Shown piece by piece: positions 25,402-34,262 of a stretch of DNA of 64,000 bases. Positions within the stretch are counted from its first letter, which is position 1. Each line of letters opens with the position of its first letter. The stretch lies in NCBI GenBank assembly GCA_002361955.1, contig DESK01000044.1, positions 27,787 through 91,786 on the forward strand, read 5' to 3'. Both the position numbers and the translations under genes were made by a program. The notes beneath the pieces are model-generated. The model was given only the letters and a program-made list of their open reading frames with translations. It had not been told where the DNA came from and made no database searches. The stretch comes from Lachnospiraceae bacterium UBA3316 (lineage in GTDB: Bacteria > Bacillota > Clostridia > Lachnospirales > Lachnospiraceae).

Positions 25402-27831
25402 TTATTTCTGCACAAAGTTGATAATCTTCTTCGGCACATAAATCTCTTTGACGATGTTCCCTGTGATCCTGTCGGCGATCGCCTTGCGGCCTGCCTCCAG
25501 GGCCTGCTCCTTTGTGGCCTCCGCCGGAATGCTGATGACCACCTTTGTCTTTCCGTTGATCTGCACCGGCACCTGGATCTCGTCGTCCTTCATGGCCTCC
25601 TCGTCATGCTCCGGCCACTGATTATCAAAGACAGAGGTTTCATAGCCAAGCTGCTCCCACAGTTCCTCGGAAATATGGGGCGCGAAGGGAGCCATCAGAA
25701 TCACGGCTGTCTCCAGGGTCTCCTTGTCAATGCCGCCCTCCCGCTTTGCCAGATCCAGAAGCTTGTTGGTGAACTCCATAAAGCCGGAGATCACGGTATT
25801 CAGGCTGAAGCTCTCCAGTCTCTGGGTGATGGTATGCACCATCGTGTGGCGAACCTTGAGCATCTCCTTGGTGGCCGCAACGTTTTTATCGATGTTCTCC
25901 GTTACCAGCTTCCAGAAACGAGTCAGGAAACGGTATACGCCCTCAATGCCGCTGTCATCCCAGATCGAATCCAGCTCCGGCGGCCCGATAAAGAGTTCGT
26001 AGAGCCTCAGGCTGTCACAGCCGTAGTCCCTGACAATATCATCCGGGGACACAATGTTGCCCAGGGATTTGCTCATCTTGGTGGCTGCTCCTGTCTCTTT
26101 GTCCCGGCCGCAGACCATACCCTGGTTGAACAGCTTCTTAAAGGGCTCGTCGAAGTCCACAACCCCGATATCATACAGGAACTTTGTGTAGAACCTGGAA
26201 TACAGAAGATGAAGCACCGCGTGCTCTACGCCTCCGATATACATGTCTACGGGCAGATACTTGTCTGCCTTCTCCTTGGAAACAAGCTCCTTATCGTTAT
26301 GGCTGTCCACATAGCGGAGAAAATACCAGGAAGAGCCTGCCCACTGGGGCATGGTGTTCGTCTCCCTCTTGGCGTCCGCGCCGCAGACGGGACACTTGCA
26401 GTTCACCCAGTCCTCAATGGCTGCCAGGGGGGATTCTCCCGTTCCGGTCGGCTCATAAGATTCCACATCCGGCAGGCGCAGCGGCAGCTCCTCCTCCGGT
26501 ACCGGAACATTTCCGCACTTGGGACAATGTACAATGGGGATCGGCTCACCCCAGTAACGCTGACGGGAAAATACCCAGTCACGCAGCTTGAAGTTCACGG
26601 TCTTTTTTCCGATGCCCATCTTTTCGATCATCATGGGCGCTTCTTTTTTCAGCACCGCGGACTCCATGCCGTTCCACTCGCCGGAATTGATCATCGTTCC
26701 GGCTGCCTCCGTGTAGGCTTCCGTCATATTTTCAATCTCCTTGCCATCCTTGGCGATGACCTGGATGATCGGAATATCAAACTTTTTCGCGAACGCAAAG
26801 TCACGGTCGTCATGGGCAGGTACGCACATGATCGCTCCCGTTCCGTAATCAGCAAGTACATAGTCGGACAGCCAGATGGGAACCTTCGCGCCGTTTAAGG
26901 GATTAATCGCATAGCTTCCTGTAAATACGCCCGTCTTCTCCTTATCCTGCATACGGTCTACGTTTGACTTCATGGAGGACTCGAAAATATAGTTCTCCAC
27001 GGCCTCCCGTGTCTCCGGCACAGCCAGCTTGGCCGCCAGCTTATGCTCCGGCGCCAGCACCATGAACGTCGCACCGTGAAGTGTATCGGGCCTGGTGGTA
27101 TAAACGGTAATCTTCTCCTCTCTTCCCTCTACCGGAAAGTCTACCTCTGCTCCGTAGGATTTGCCGATCCAGTCAGACTGCATCTTCTTAACCTTCTCCG
27201 GCCAGTCCAGCTTGTCCAGGTCGTTTAACAGCCTGTCGGCATACTTGGTAATGCGAAGCATCCACTGGCGCAGATTCTTTTTCGTCACCGCCGTGCCGCA
27301 GCGCTCGCAGACGCCGTTTACGACCTCCTCGTTTGCCAGTCCCGTTTTACAGGACGGACACCAGTTGATGGGGAACTCCTTCTCGTAAGCCAGCCCTTCC
27401 TTGAACATTTTTACAAAAATCCACTGGGTCCACTTATAGAAATCCGGGTCTGTGGTGTTTACCTCCATATCCCAGTCGTAAATAGAGGCAATCTCATTGA
27501 TCTGACGCTTAATATTCTCCACATTTTTCTTTGTGGAAATCGCAGGGTGCTGCCCTGTCTTGATCGCATAGTTTTCTGCCGGAAGGCCAAACGCGTCCCA
27601 GCCCATGGGATGGATCAGATAATAGCCCTGGAGCATCTTATAACGGCTCCACACGTCGGAGATCACATATCCTCTCCAATGTCCTACATGAAGCCCATTT
27701 CCTGACGGATAGGGAAACATATCCAGACAATAATACTTCGGTTTCTTTCCATCGTTAACATTTACAGGGTGCTCCTCCCAGTGCTTGCGCCACTTGGATT
27801 CGATGGCCCTGTGGTTGTACGGTACGCTCAT
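25402..27831 (-). CDS. leuS: Leucyl-tRNA synthetase
   Basis: 809 residues, standard bacterial length. HIGH motif appears as HVGH in PYPSGNGLHVGHWRGY (about residue 38-53); KMSKS is in TKMSKSLGN near 575. A zinc-like CPSCKTGLANEEV...CERCG region and the editing domain (about 220-420) are present. The start at 27831 has GGAGG; an earlier in-frame ATG at 27849 lies before the ribosome site. A strong promoter precedes it. I looked for a T-box leader and there is no space for one. Confidence 0.97.
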   Translation of the reverse strand: MSVPYNHRAIESKWRKHWEEHPVNVNDGKKPKYYCLDMFPYPSGNGLHVGHWRGYVISDVWSRYKMLQGYYLIHPMGWDAFGLPAENYAIKTGQHPAISTKKNVENIKRQINEIASIYDWDMEVNTTDPDFYKWTQWIFVKMFKEGLAYEKEFPINWCPSCKTGLANEEVVNGVCERCGTAVTKKNLRQWMLRITKYADRLLNDLDKLDWPEKVKKMQSDWIGKSYGAEVDFPVEGREEKITVYTTRPDTLHGATFMVLAPEHKLAAKLAVPETREAVENYIFESSMKSNVDRMQDKEKTGVFTGSYAINPLNGAKVPIWLSDYVLADYGTGAIMCVPAHDDRDFAFAKKFDIPIIQVIAKDGKEIENMTEAYTEAAGTMINSGEWNGMESAVLKKEAPMMIEKMGIGKKTVNFKLRDWVFSRQRYWGEPIPIVHCPKCGNVPVPEEELPLRLPDVESYEPTGTGESPLAAIEDWVNCKCPVCGADAKRETNTMPQWAGSSWYFLRYVDSHNDKELVSKEKADKYLPVDMYIGGVEHAVLHLLYSRFYTKFLYDIGVVDFDEPFKKLFNQGMVCGRDKETGAATKMSKSLGNIVSPDDIVRDYGCDSLRLYELFIGPPELDSIWDDSGIEGVYRFLTRFWKLVTENIDKNVAATKEMLKVRHTMVHTITQRLESFSLNTVISGFMEFTNKLLDLAKREGGIDKETLETAVILMAPFAPHISEELWEQLGYETSVFDNQWPEHDEEAMKDDEIQVPVQINGKTKVVISIPAEATKEQALEAGRKAIADRITGNIVKEIYVPKKIINFVQK

Positions 27832-27893
27832 AATTCCTGCCTCCTGCATAATCTGTAGTTTCTATATGATATAAACTGTAAAAATCTTTTTTC

Positions 27894-27922
27894 ATTCTAC
27901 CTATTTCTTCTGAATTTGTCAA
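27894..27922 (-). promoter_or_regulatory. leuS promoter
   Basis: TTGACA, 17 bases, TAGAAT on the minus strand, with the -10 box about 60 bases before the leuS start. Confidence 0.85.
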
Positions 27923-27936
27923 TAGAATAGGAAAAG

Positions 27937-27965
27937 TTGTACTTTCCGCCTCCTTGTGGTAGGAT
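27937..27965 (+). promoter_or_regulatory. Promoter for the TIGR01906-type gene
   Basis: TTGTAC, 17 bases, TAGGAT on the plus strand, divergent to the leuS promoter with only 14 bases between the two -35 boxes. Confidence 0.65.
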
Positions 27966-27982
27966 GGAAAAGATTAAAATGC

Positions 27983-28018
27983 AAAAACAGCCGCCCCGCT
28001 TTTCCTTCGGGACGGCTG
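27983..28018 (-). terminator. Minus-strand terminator in the leader of the TIGR01906-type gene
   Basis: CAGCCGTCCCG pairs with CGGGGCGGCTG on the minus strand, then GTTTTTG. It points so as to stop minus-strand transcripts coming from the 28680-30281 gene after crossing the whole opposite gene. On the plus strand there is no T-run, so in the leader it would be only a hairpin. Confidence 0.6.
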
Positions 28019-28057
28019 CCTGTGAGCTATGTTTGTTTAGAAAGGAGTTATCAACCT

Positions 28058-28744
28058 ATGAAAAGAAAACCCTACCCTCTCTCCGCCTGGCTTCTGGCCC
28101 TGGCCTGCGCGCTGTTTTTTATCAGCTTCTCCGTAGTGGCGGTGCTGCATTTCCGCCCCTTATACTACTTTGATATCAAGGCTCTCGGTGTCGAGGAAAC
28201 CTCTGGCCTGCCCGAGGAGGAAATCCGCGCGAATTACGACGCGCTGATCGACTATAACTCCCTGTCCTGGCACGGCTGCCTGCAGTTTCCCACCCTGCCC
28301 ATGTCTGAGGGCGGACGGATCCATTTTGAGGAAGTGAGAACTATCTTTGTGTTTGTCCAGTATCTCTGCATCGTTTCCTTCCTTGCCGCGGCAGTGGGCG
28401 GTTTTTTCCGCCTGCGCAAAAGGGACGGAGCCTTTCTGAAACTGGCTGGCATTCTCACACCGGCCATTCCCGCCATTCTGGGCGTCCTGATCGCATGCAG
28501 CTGGGACAGCTTTTTCGTAATGTTCCACAAGCTCCTCTTCCGCAACGACTACTGGCTCTTTGATCCGGAAACAGACCCGGTCATCACGATCCTGCCGGAT
28601 GCGTTCTTTCTCCACTGCGCGGCGGCCATCCTGCTTCTGGTGCTCCTCCTCTGCGGGGCATCCTTCCTTGCGGGAACACTTATTTCTCCCCGCCGATCCC
28701 CACAACCGTGTTCGCCGGACTTCCTTCCTCATAAGAAAGGGTGA
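28058..28744 (+). CDS. TIGR01906 family integral membrane protein
   Basis: 228 residues with about four membrane segments (near 10-32, 105-128, 132-152, 185-210). The family signature YDALIDYNSLSWHGCLQFPTL... SEGGRIHFEEV fits TIGR01906 (DUF1461), whose function is unknown. The start at 28058 has AAAGGAG about 11 bases upstream. Its last 65 bp overlap the converging gene 28680-30281 on the other strand. It carries its own promoter. Confidence 0.85.
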   Translation: MKRKPYPLSAWLLALACALFFISFSVVAVLHFRPLYYFDIKALGVEETSGLPEEEIRANYDALIDYNSLSWHGCLQFPTLPMSEGGRIHFEEVRTIFVFVQYLCIVSFLAAAVGGFFRLRKRDGAFLKLAGILTPAIPAILGVLIACSWDSFFVMFHKLLFRNDYWLFDPETDPVITILPDAFFLHCAAAILLLVLLLCGASFLAGTLISPRRSPQPCSPDFLPHKKG

Positions 28745-30281
28745 TCGTATCGCCCTCCTCGTAGCGGATGACGTCGATGAGATCTACCACGGACACGTCA
28801 AAGATCTCACCATGTCCCTCCAGCATCAGATAGTAGTGGGAATTTCCTTCCACGACTCCCTGGGCGATGCGGCTAATTTTTCCGCTGACACTCAGCGCCT
28901 GGGCGCTGTCCGCCACCTTGATGCCGCTCTGCTTGAGCATCGTATTGTAGGCCTTCTCGCAGGCCGCCACCGTGTCGCCGATGGCCACGTTCTGGTATTT
29001 CTTGATATTTACCATGGCGTATTTTTTCACCAGGCCCGCGTCATCCTTGAGGGCCATAAAATAGGTAGGCTCCCCGGAAATATTTAAGAGCAGCGGGAAG
29101 GTGGAGCGGTAGCCTAAGTTCTGCACCTGTCCTTCCGCGGAGGCCATGGCTGAATACTCCTGGGCTCCCGGGATCTCATAATAGCGGCACTCCATGGTTC
29201 TCTGGTTCATCAGCACAAATCCCACGTTTGACTCATCGCCGCTTACGGAGGTAATGCCTGTGTACACCCACACGTCATCCTCCAGAGCCAGGTAATTATA
29301 TCCGTCCGTCGTCATCAGGCAGCCCTTCTGGCCCAGGACGCTGTTGATAAAGCCGTTCTGCAGCATACCGTGGTAATCGTAAAGCTGGGTCAGCAAATCG
29401 GCGGCGTACACATGGTCCACCCATGTGGGGCAATCCTCCACCGCGTAATCCTCCGTCTCTCCGGTTACCGCGTTGCACAGCACCACCCTTCCGATGGTCA
29501 CGCCGCCGAACAGGCCGATATTGAACTTCTTTACAGGACATACCCAGTAGGGGGTTCCGTCCTCGTCGATCTCAAAGCTCAGATCATCAAAAATGTACGT
29601 CGGATAACAGAACCGCAGATGGCGGTTAATGTTTCTGTTGAAAAACTCCGACTGGGAATAGCGGATGGGCTTCTCCAGCTTCACGAGCTCCGTATCCTGG
29701 GTGGCCATATCGATCTTGATATACGCCGGAATGCCGTTCTTCTGGTTCGTAAACCATTTGATGGCGCTGGCATACACGAGGGGCGTCACTCTGGTGGGCG
29801 TATCCTGGTAATTGATCTGGGTATAGAGAGGGCTGACCTCAAACTGGGATACCATATCCACCATGCTTCCCATCTTTCTGTTTCCGAGAAGGGTCGCGGA
29901 ATCCCTGTCTAAAAGAGGAATCTGCCTGTAATCCACCTCTTTGATATCCTCGGCGAACTTCCTGTCCTCCACCTTGATCAGCTGCTGGTACTTTTTCGCG
30001 TTTACGATGGGGGACGACAGGATGGAGCCCACCACATAGACGGCTGCCACGACCAGCAGAAGAAGTATTCCCAGCTTTACGCCCTTGCTGGCCTTCACCT
30101 CTGCCTTCGCCTTTACCTTTGACAGGGCATAGAGCCCTGTGACTACCACCACTGCCAAGGCGAGGAACATCCAGAACCCGGACGAGTGGATATTTACCGC
30201 CGGGATCGTCACATAGTAGTACAAGGCAGCCACGATCACCGCCAGGGGCACCAAAAGTATTTTCATTCCTACCTTTTTCAT
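28680..30281 (-). CDS. Conserved membrane protein of unknown function
   Basis: 533 residues. Three N-terminal hydrophobic segments (about 7-27, 34-53, 70-90) are followed by a large soluble domain, likely outside the membrane, with YDYHGMLQNGFINSVLGQKGC and YYEIPGAEY-like stretches. I recognise no domain. It starts 11 bp after the recJ stop, placing it last in the scfA-scfB-secDF-recJ string. Its C-terminal 65 bp overlap the opposite-strand TIGR01906-type gene. Ribosome site GGAG is near. Confidence 0.75.
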   Translation of the reverse strand: MKKVGMKILLVPLAVIVAALYYYVTIPAVNIHSSGFWMFLALAVVVVTGLYALSKVKAKAEVKASKGVKLGILLLLVVAAVYVVGSILSSPIVNAKKYQQLIKVEDRKFAEDIKEVDYRQIPLLDRDSATLLGNRKMGSMVDMVSQFEVSPLYTQINYQDTPTRVTPLVYASAIKWFTNQKNGIPAYIKIDMATQDTELVKLEKPIRYSQSEFFNRNINRHLRFCYPTYIFDDLSFEIDEDGTPYWVCPVKKFNIGLFGGVTIGRVVLCNAVTGETEDYAVEDCPTWVDHVYAADLLTQLYDYHGMLQNGFINSVLGQKGCLMTTDGYNYLALEDDVWVYTGITSVSGDESNVGFVLMNQRTMECRYYEIPGAQEYSAMASAEGQVQNLGYRSTFPLLLNISGEPTYFMALKDDAGLVKKYAMVNIKKYQNVAIGDTVAACEKAYNTMLKQSGIKVADSAQALSVSGKISRIAQGVVEGNSHYYLMLEGHGEIFDVSVVDLIDVIRYEEGDTITLSYEEGSPANTVVGIGGEK

Positions 30282-30292
30282 TCTTTTCTCCT

Positions 30293-32026
30293 TTACTGAT
30301 AATTCTGAATCACAATCTGCAGGCTGCGCCTTCCCCGGAACTCATTGATTCCCGGATAGTAGGTAACCGACAGGAAGATGCTGTTTTCCCTTCCCCAGAA
30401 AAGCTTCTCCGTCTCTCCCGCCCCGTATTGTTCCGTGAGATAGGCCCGGAATACATCCACATCCCCGAAATACAGGGCGTCCATCACCACGTCTCCCGAA
30501 TTTTTCACCTGCAATTTTACCACATTTTTATTCTTTCCCAGAATTCTGGCGCTCAGAAGCTTCAGATTTTTCTCGGCAAACACAGGCTTTACGTTCCCTT
30601 TTCCGAAGGGCTCCAGCACATCCAGCTCCTCCACCAGGTTTTCCGTGATATAGCTGATGGGCATGGGCACGTCGATCATCACCTTCGGGATAAAATCCTC
30701 CTCTGTGAGGGAGGACAACCGGTTGATCCTGCTGCGAAATTCCTCCACATGCTCTTTCGGCAGAGACAGGCCCGCCGCCAAGGGATGCCCCCCAAACTTT
30801 GTAAAGAGGTCGGAACACTGACACATCTCGGCAAACATATTGTAGGCCTCGATGGAACGCCCTGAGCCCTTCACACCCTCCGCCCCGTCGGTCAGCACGA
30901 AGACGGGTTTGTGGTAACGCTCCCTGAGCCTTCCGGCTATGATCCCCGCCAGGCTTTCGTGGCACTCGGGCAGATAGACTACCAGCACCTTATCTTCCTT
31001 CAGGGAGCTGCTCTCAATCCTGCCTGCCGCCAGCTCCACCCCCTGCAGCGTCATGGCCTTCCGCTCGTCGTTCAGCTCCTTTAAATCCTCCGCCAGCTTC
31101 GCGGCCTTCACACAGTCCTGCTCCAGAAGAAGCGCCAGGGCCCGCTTGGCCGTGTCCAGCCGTCCGCTGGCATTGATGCATGGCCCAAGGACAAAGCCGA
31201 TATGATAGGCGGTGATCCGGGATCCGGAAAGCCCTGTGGCCTCAATCAGCGCCCGCAGTCCGGGATTGGCTGTATGATTTAAAAGCTTCAGCCCCTCCTT
31301 GACGATGATCCTGTTCTCTCCCACAAGATCCATCACATCTCCCACCGTTGCCACCGCCGCGAACTCCAGAAACTCATCCGCCTCCGCCCTTTGGATCCCC
31401 CAGGCCTCATACAGGCAGGCGACCAGCTTGTAGGCCACCGCCGCCCCGCACAGGGCTTTAAAGGGGTAGGGGCAGTCCGGCTGCTTCGGGTTTACGATGG
31501 CATCTGCCGGCGGCAGCTCCGGCTGCAGCTCATGGTGGTCCGTAATGAGAACTGTCATGCCCAGGTCTTTCGCCTCCCTGATCTCGGCCACGGCCGCGAT
31601 GCCATTGTCACAGGTAAGGATCGTATCCACCCCTTCCTGGTAAGCCAGCTGAATGAGATGTCCATTCAGCCCGTAGCCGTCCTTCATCCGGTCCGGGATC
31701 TCCACATCCACCTGGGCGCCGCACCTGGTCAGCCCCCGGTACAGGATGTAGGAGGCGTTTACTCCATCAATGTCATAGTCCCCGATAATCCGTATCTTCT
31801 TTCCCTGGCGGATCTTTTCTTTCAGGATGCCCGCGGTTTTACAGGCATCCTTCAGCAGATGGGGATCGCCCAGGCGCTCCCTGCCTCCGTGCAGGTAGGC
31901 GTCTATGGCGTCATCCCCGACCACCTCCCTGTTTCTGATCAGCCTGGCTGTCACCTGGTCGATGCCAAATTTCCTGCCGATCTCCTGGAAGTCGGCCCGC
32001 TTGGCCGCCACATACCATCTCTCCAC
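30293..32026 (-). CDS. recJ: Single-stranded-DNA-specific exonuclease
   Basis: 577 residues. DHH motifs: IIGDYDIDGVNASYI, DHHEL, DGGxxxGSGRS region (EGVKGSGRSIEA), and the DHHA1 region FTKFGGHPLAAGL. It degrades single-stranded DNA 5' to 3' in recombination and repair. The GTG at 32026 is chosen because GGAGG precedes it and the product begins MERWYVAAKRADF as in relatives; a longer frame to 32068 would cross a hairpin and has no site. Confidence 0.93.
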   Translation of the reverse strand: MERWYVAAKRADFQEIGRKFGIDQVTARLIRNREVVGDDAIDAYLHGGRERLGDPHLLKDACKTAGILKEKIRQGKKIRIIGDYDIDGVNASYILYRGLTRCGAQVDVEIPDRMKDGYGLNGHLIQLAYQEGVDTILTCDNGIAAVAEIREAKDLGMTVLITDHHELQPELPPADAIVNPKQPDCPYPFKALCGAAVAYKLVACLYEAWGIQRAEADEFLEFAAVATVGDVMDLVGENRIIVKEGLKLLNHTANPGLRALIEATGLSGSRITAYHIGFVLGPCINASGRLDTAKRALALLLEQDCVKAAKLAEDLKELNDERKAMTLQGVELAAGRIESSSLKEDKVLVVYLPECHESLAGIIAGRLRERYHKPVFVLTDGAEGVKGSGRSIEAYNMFAEMCQCSDLFTKFGGHPLAAGLSLPKEHVEEFRSRINRLSSLTEEDFIPKVMIDVPMPISYITENLVEELDVLEPFGKGNVKPVFAEKNLKLLSARILGKNKNVVKLQVKNSGDVVMDALYFGDVDVFRAYLTEQYGAGETEKLFWGRENSIFLSVTYYPGINEFRGRRSLQIVIQNYQ

Positions 32027-32048
32027 TCTGCTCTTCCTCCATGATGCC

Positions 32049-32090
32049 AAGAGCCGAGACACCTCCAAAACTTCGGCAGCCCCGGCTCTT
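32049..32090 (-). other. Intercistronic hairpin between secDF and recJ
   Basis: AAGAGCCG (32049-32056) pairs with CGGCTCTT (32083-32090). On the minus strand no T-run follows, so it may be a processing or stability hairpin rather than a full terminator. Confidence 0.45.
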
Positions 32091-32105
32091 ATATTTCTTT
32101 AAAGA

Positions 32106-34259
32106 TTATGCTCTTTTCTTTCCAATCTTCGTCTTCATGACATACCACAGAGCGCCTGTGATGCATACGGATGAGTAACCACCGCATACAACACCTACGA
32201 TCAGCGGCAGGGCAAACTCACGGATGGAGGGTACGCCCAGCACATAAAGTACGGCAATCATGATGAAGGTCGTAAAGGAAGTGTAGATACTTCTCGTCAA
32301 TGTCTGTGTAATACTTGTATTTACAACCTCCGCCAGATCTGTCTTCTTTGACATCTGCTTTAAGTTCTCACGGATACGGTCAAAGATAACGATCGTGGCG
32401 TTGATGGAGTAACCTACGATGGTCAGCATACATGCGATAAAGGTATTTCCGATGGAAATACGGGAAACCGCGTAGAAAGCCAGAACCACCAATACATCGT
32501 GTACCAGGGCCAACACGGCGCTGGTAGCAAATCTGATATCCTTAAACCGGAACCAGATATAGATCAGCATACAGATCGTAGCCACGATCACCGCAACGAC
32601 TGCGTCGCTGCGCATCTCATTGCTGACTGTTGAGGAAATACTCTCCGCAGTGATCAGGGATTCATCCACCTCAAAGCTCTCAACGAGAGCCTCGTTCAGC
32701 TTCTGCCTCTCATCCAGGCTGAGCTCCCTGGTCTTGATGATCACCTGGTTGGTGCCGGAAACCTTCTGTGTCTGGATGTCAGCGTCGCCCGTCACGCCCT
32801 GCACTACAGGCTTTACTTTCGCGTCAATATCCGCGATGGACATATCTTCATTGAAAGTAACATTTGTGGAAGTACCGCCCATAAACTCCAGGCTGTAATT
32901 CAATGCCTTTCCCTGGGAACTGCTGTAGACAGCCATGGTCACAGGTCCTGCCAGGATCAGTACGATAGAAACGATAAAGCAGATGTTTTTCTTTCCAAGG
33001 AAATTGATCGTCTTTCTCTCGACCTGTTTTCCGTAGTATTTCTCATCCTTCAGTCCCAGTGCGTAGAAAGCATTCACCAGGAGACGTGAGATCACCAGAG
33101 CGGTGAACATGGATAAAATGATACCCATAGCCAGCGTCTGCGCAAAGCCCTTTACGCTTCCTGTTCCCATCATGCCAAGCACCAGGGCAGCGATCAGGGT
33201 CGTGATATTTCCGTCTACGATAGCGGACAGAGCCTTCTTGAAGCCTGTCTCAATGGCTCCCTGCACGCCTTTGCCTGCCGCGATCTCCTCACGGATACGG
33301 GCATAGATAATAACGTTGGCGTCCACAGCCATACCGATGGACAGGATGATACCTGCGATACCGGGCAGCGTCAGCGTGATATCAAAGGCATTCAGCATAA
33401 CCAGCATCAGCGCTGTATAGATCAACAGGGAAATGCCGGCCACAATACCCGGAAGAAGATATACAATAGCCATAAATACGATAACGATGGCAAGTCCGAT
33501 CACACCTGCCAGCAGGCTGGTGGAGATGGCCTCCTCACCCAGCTGCGCGCCTACCACGTTGGAACGCAGCTCTTCCAACTCCAGGGAAAGGGAACCGATA
33601 CGGATGGAGGACGCCAGACGCTCTGCCTCCTGCTGGTCAGCCATACCGTCAATGTAAGCGCTTCCGCCTGTGATGGCCTCTTTTACCTGAGGTGCGCTGA
33701 TCGTCTCACCATCGTAAACGATCGCGATCTGCTTTCCTACGTTTTCAGAAGTGGCTGTCGCGAATTTGGACGCGCCCTCACTTGTCAGGATCAGCTCAAC
33801 CACATACTGTCTGTTCTTCAGGTCGTCCTGGGTAACCTTCGCCTCTGCGGATTCCACATCTGTACCTGTCAATACCTCTGTGCCATCTGCCAGGGTAAAC
33901 TGCAGGGAACCTGGTTTTCCCAGCTCTTCCAAAATCTTGTTGGCATCTGTCACGCCAGGGATCTCGATATTGATTCTGTTGTCGCCCTCCTGGTAAACCT
34001 GGGCCTCTGTGCTGTAGCCGTCTACACGCTGCTGCAGCTTGTAGATGGTGTCGGCCATATCCTCCGCAGAGGGGGCCTTGTCGCCTACTGTCTGATAAGT
34101 AATACTTACTCCGCCCGCCAGGTCAAGACCTGTGGTAATGTTTCTTGCAGCGCCCGTCCCTGTGGGTCCGAACCCTACTGCTGCGGTGAACGTCAGAAGG
34201 CCCAGGAATAAAGCCATCACTACGACAACCGCAACTGCTCTGTTTTTCTTCATTCGCAT
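32106..34259 (-). CDS. secDF: Fused protein translocase subunits SecD and SecF
   Basis: 717 residues. SecD part about 1-410 with one N-terminal segment, a periplasmic-type P1 domain and five segments; SecF part about 420-717 with six segments. It uses the ion gradient to pull proteins after SecA action. The ATG at 34259 has AAGGAG at 10 bases; a second ATG two codons later is also possible. Fusion is usual in Firmicutes. It is directly downstream of the SCIFF maturase gene by 3 bp, a conserved context. Confidence 0.96.
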   Translation of the reverse strand: MRMKKNRAVAVVVVMALFLGLLTFTAAVGFGPTGTGAARNITTGLDLAGGVSITYQTVGDKAPSAEDMADTIYKLQQRVDGYSTEAQVYQEGDNRINIEIPGVTDANKILEELGKPGSLQFTLADGTEVLTGTDVESAEAKVTQDDLKNRQYVVELILTSEGASKFATATSENVGKQIAIVYDGETISAPQVKEAITGGSAYIDGMADQQEAERLASSIRIGSLSLELEELRSNVVGAQLGEEAISTSLLAGVIGLAIVIVFMAIVYLLPGIVAGISLLIYTALMLVMLNAFDITLTLPGIAGIILSIGMAVDANVIIYARIREEIAAGKGVQGAIETGFKKALSAIVDGNITTLIAALVLGMMGTGSVKGFAQTLAMGIILSMFTALVISRLLVNAFYALGLKDEKYYGKQVERKTINFLGKKNICFIVSIVLILAGPVTMAVYSSSQGKALNYSLEFMGGTSTNVTFNEDMSIADIDAKVKPVVQGVTGDADIQTQKVSGTNQVIIKTRELSLDERQKLNEALVESFEVDESLITAESISSTVSNEMRSDAVVAVIVATICMLIYIWFRFKDIRFATSAVLALVHDVLVVLAFYAVSRISIGNTFIACMLTIVGYSINATIVIFDRIRENLKQMSKKTDLAEVVNTSITQTLTRSIYTSFTTFIMIAVLYVLGVPSIREFALPLIVGVVCGGYSSVCITGALWYVMKTKIGKKRA

Positions 34260-34262
34260 TTG

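Noticed and set aside
25345..26898. 517-codon plus-strand frame opposite leuS
   Set aside because: Shadow of leuS, with no ribosome site.
27832..27893. T-box leader of leuS
   Set aside because: Only about 60 bases lie between promoter and start codon, too short for a T-box.
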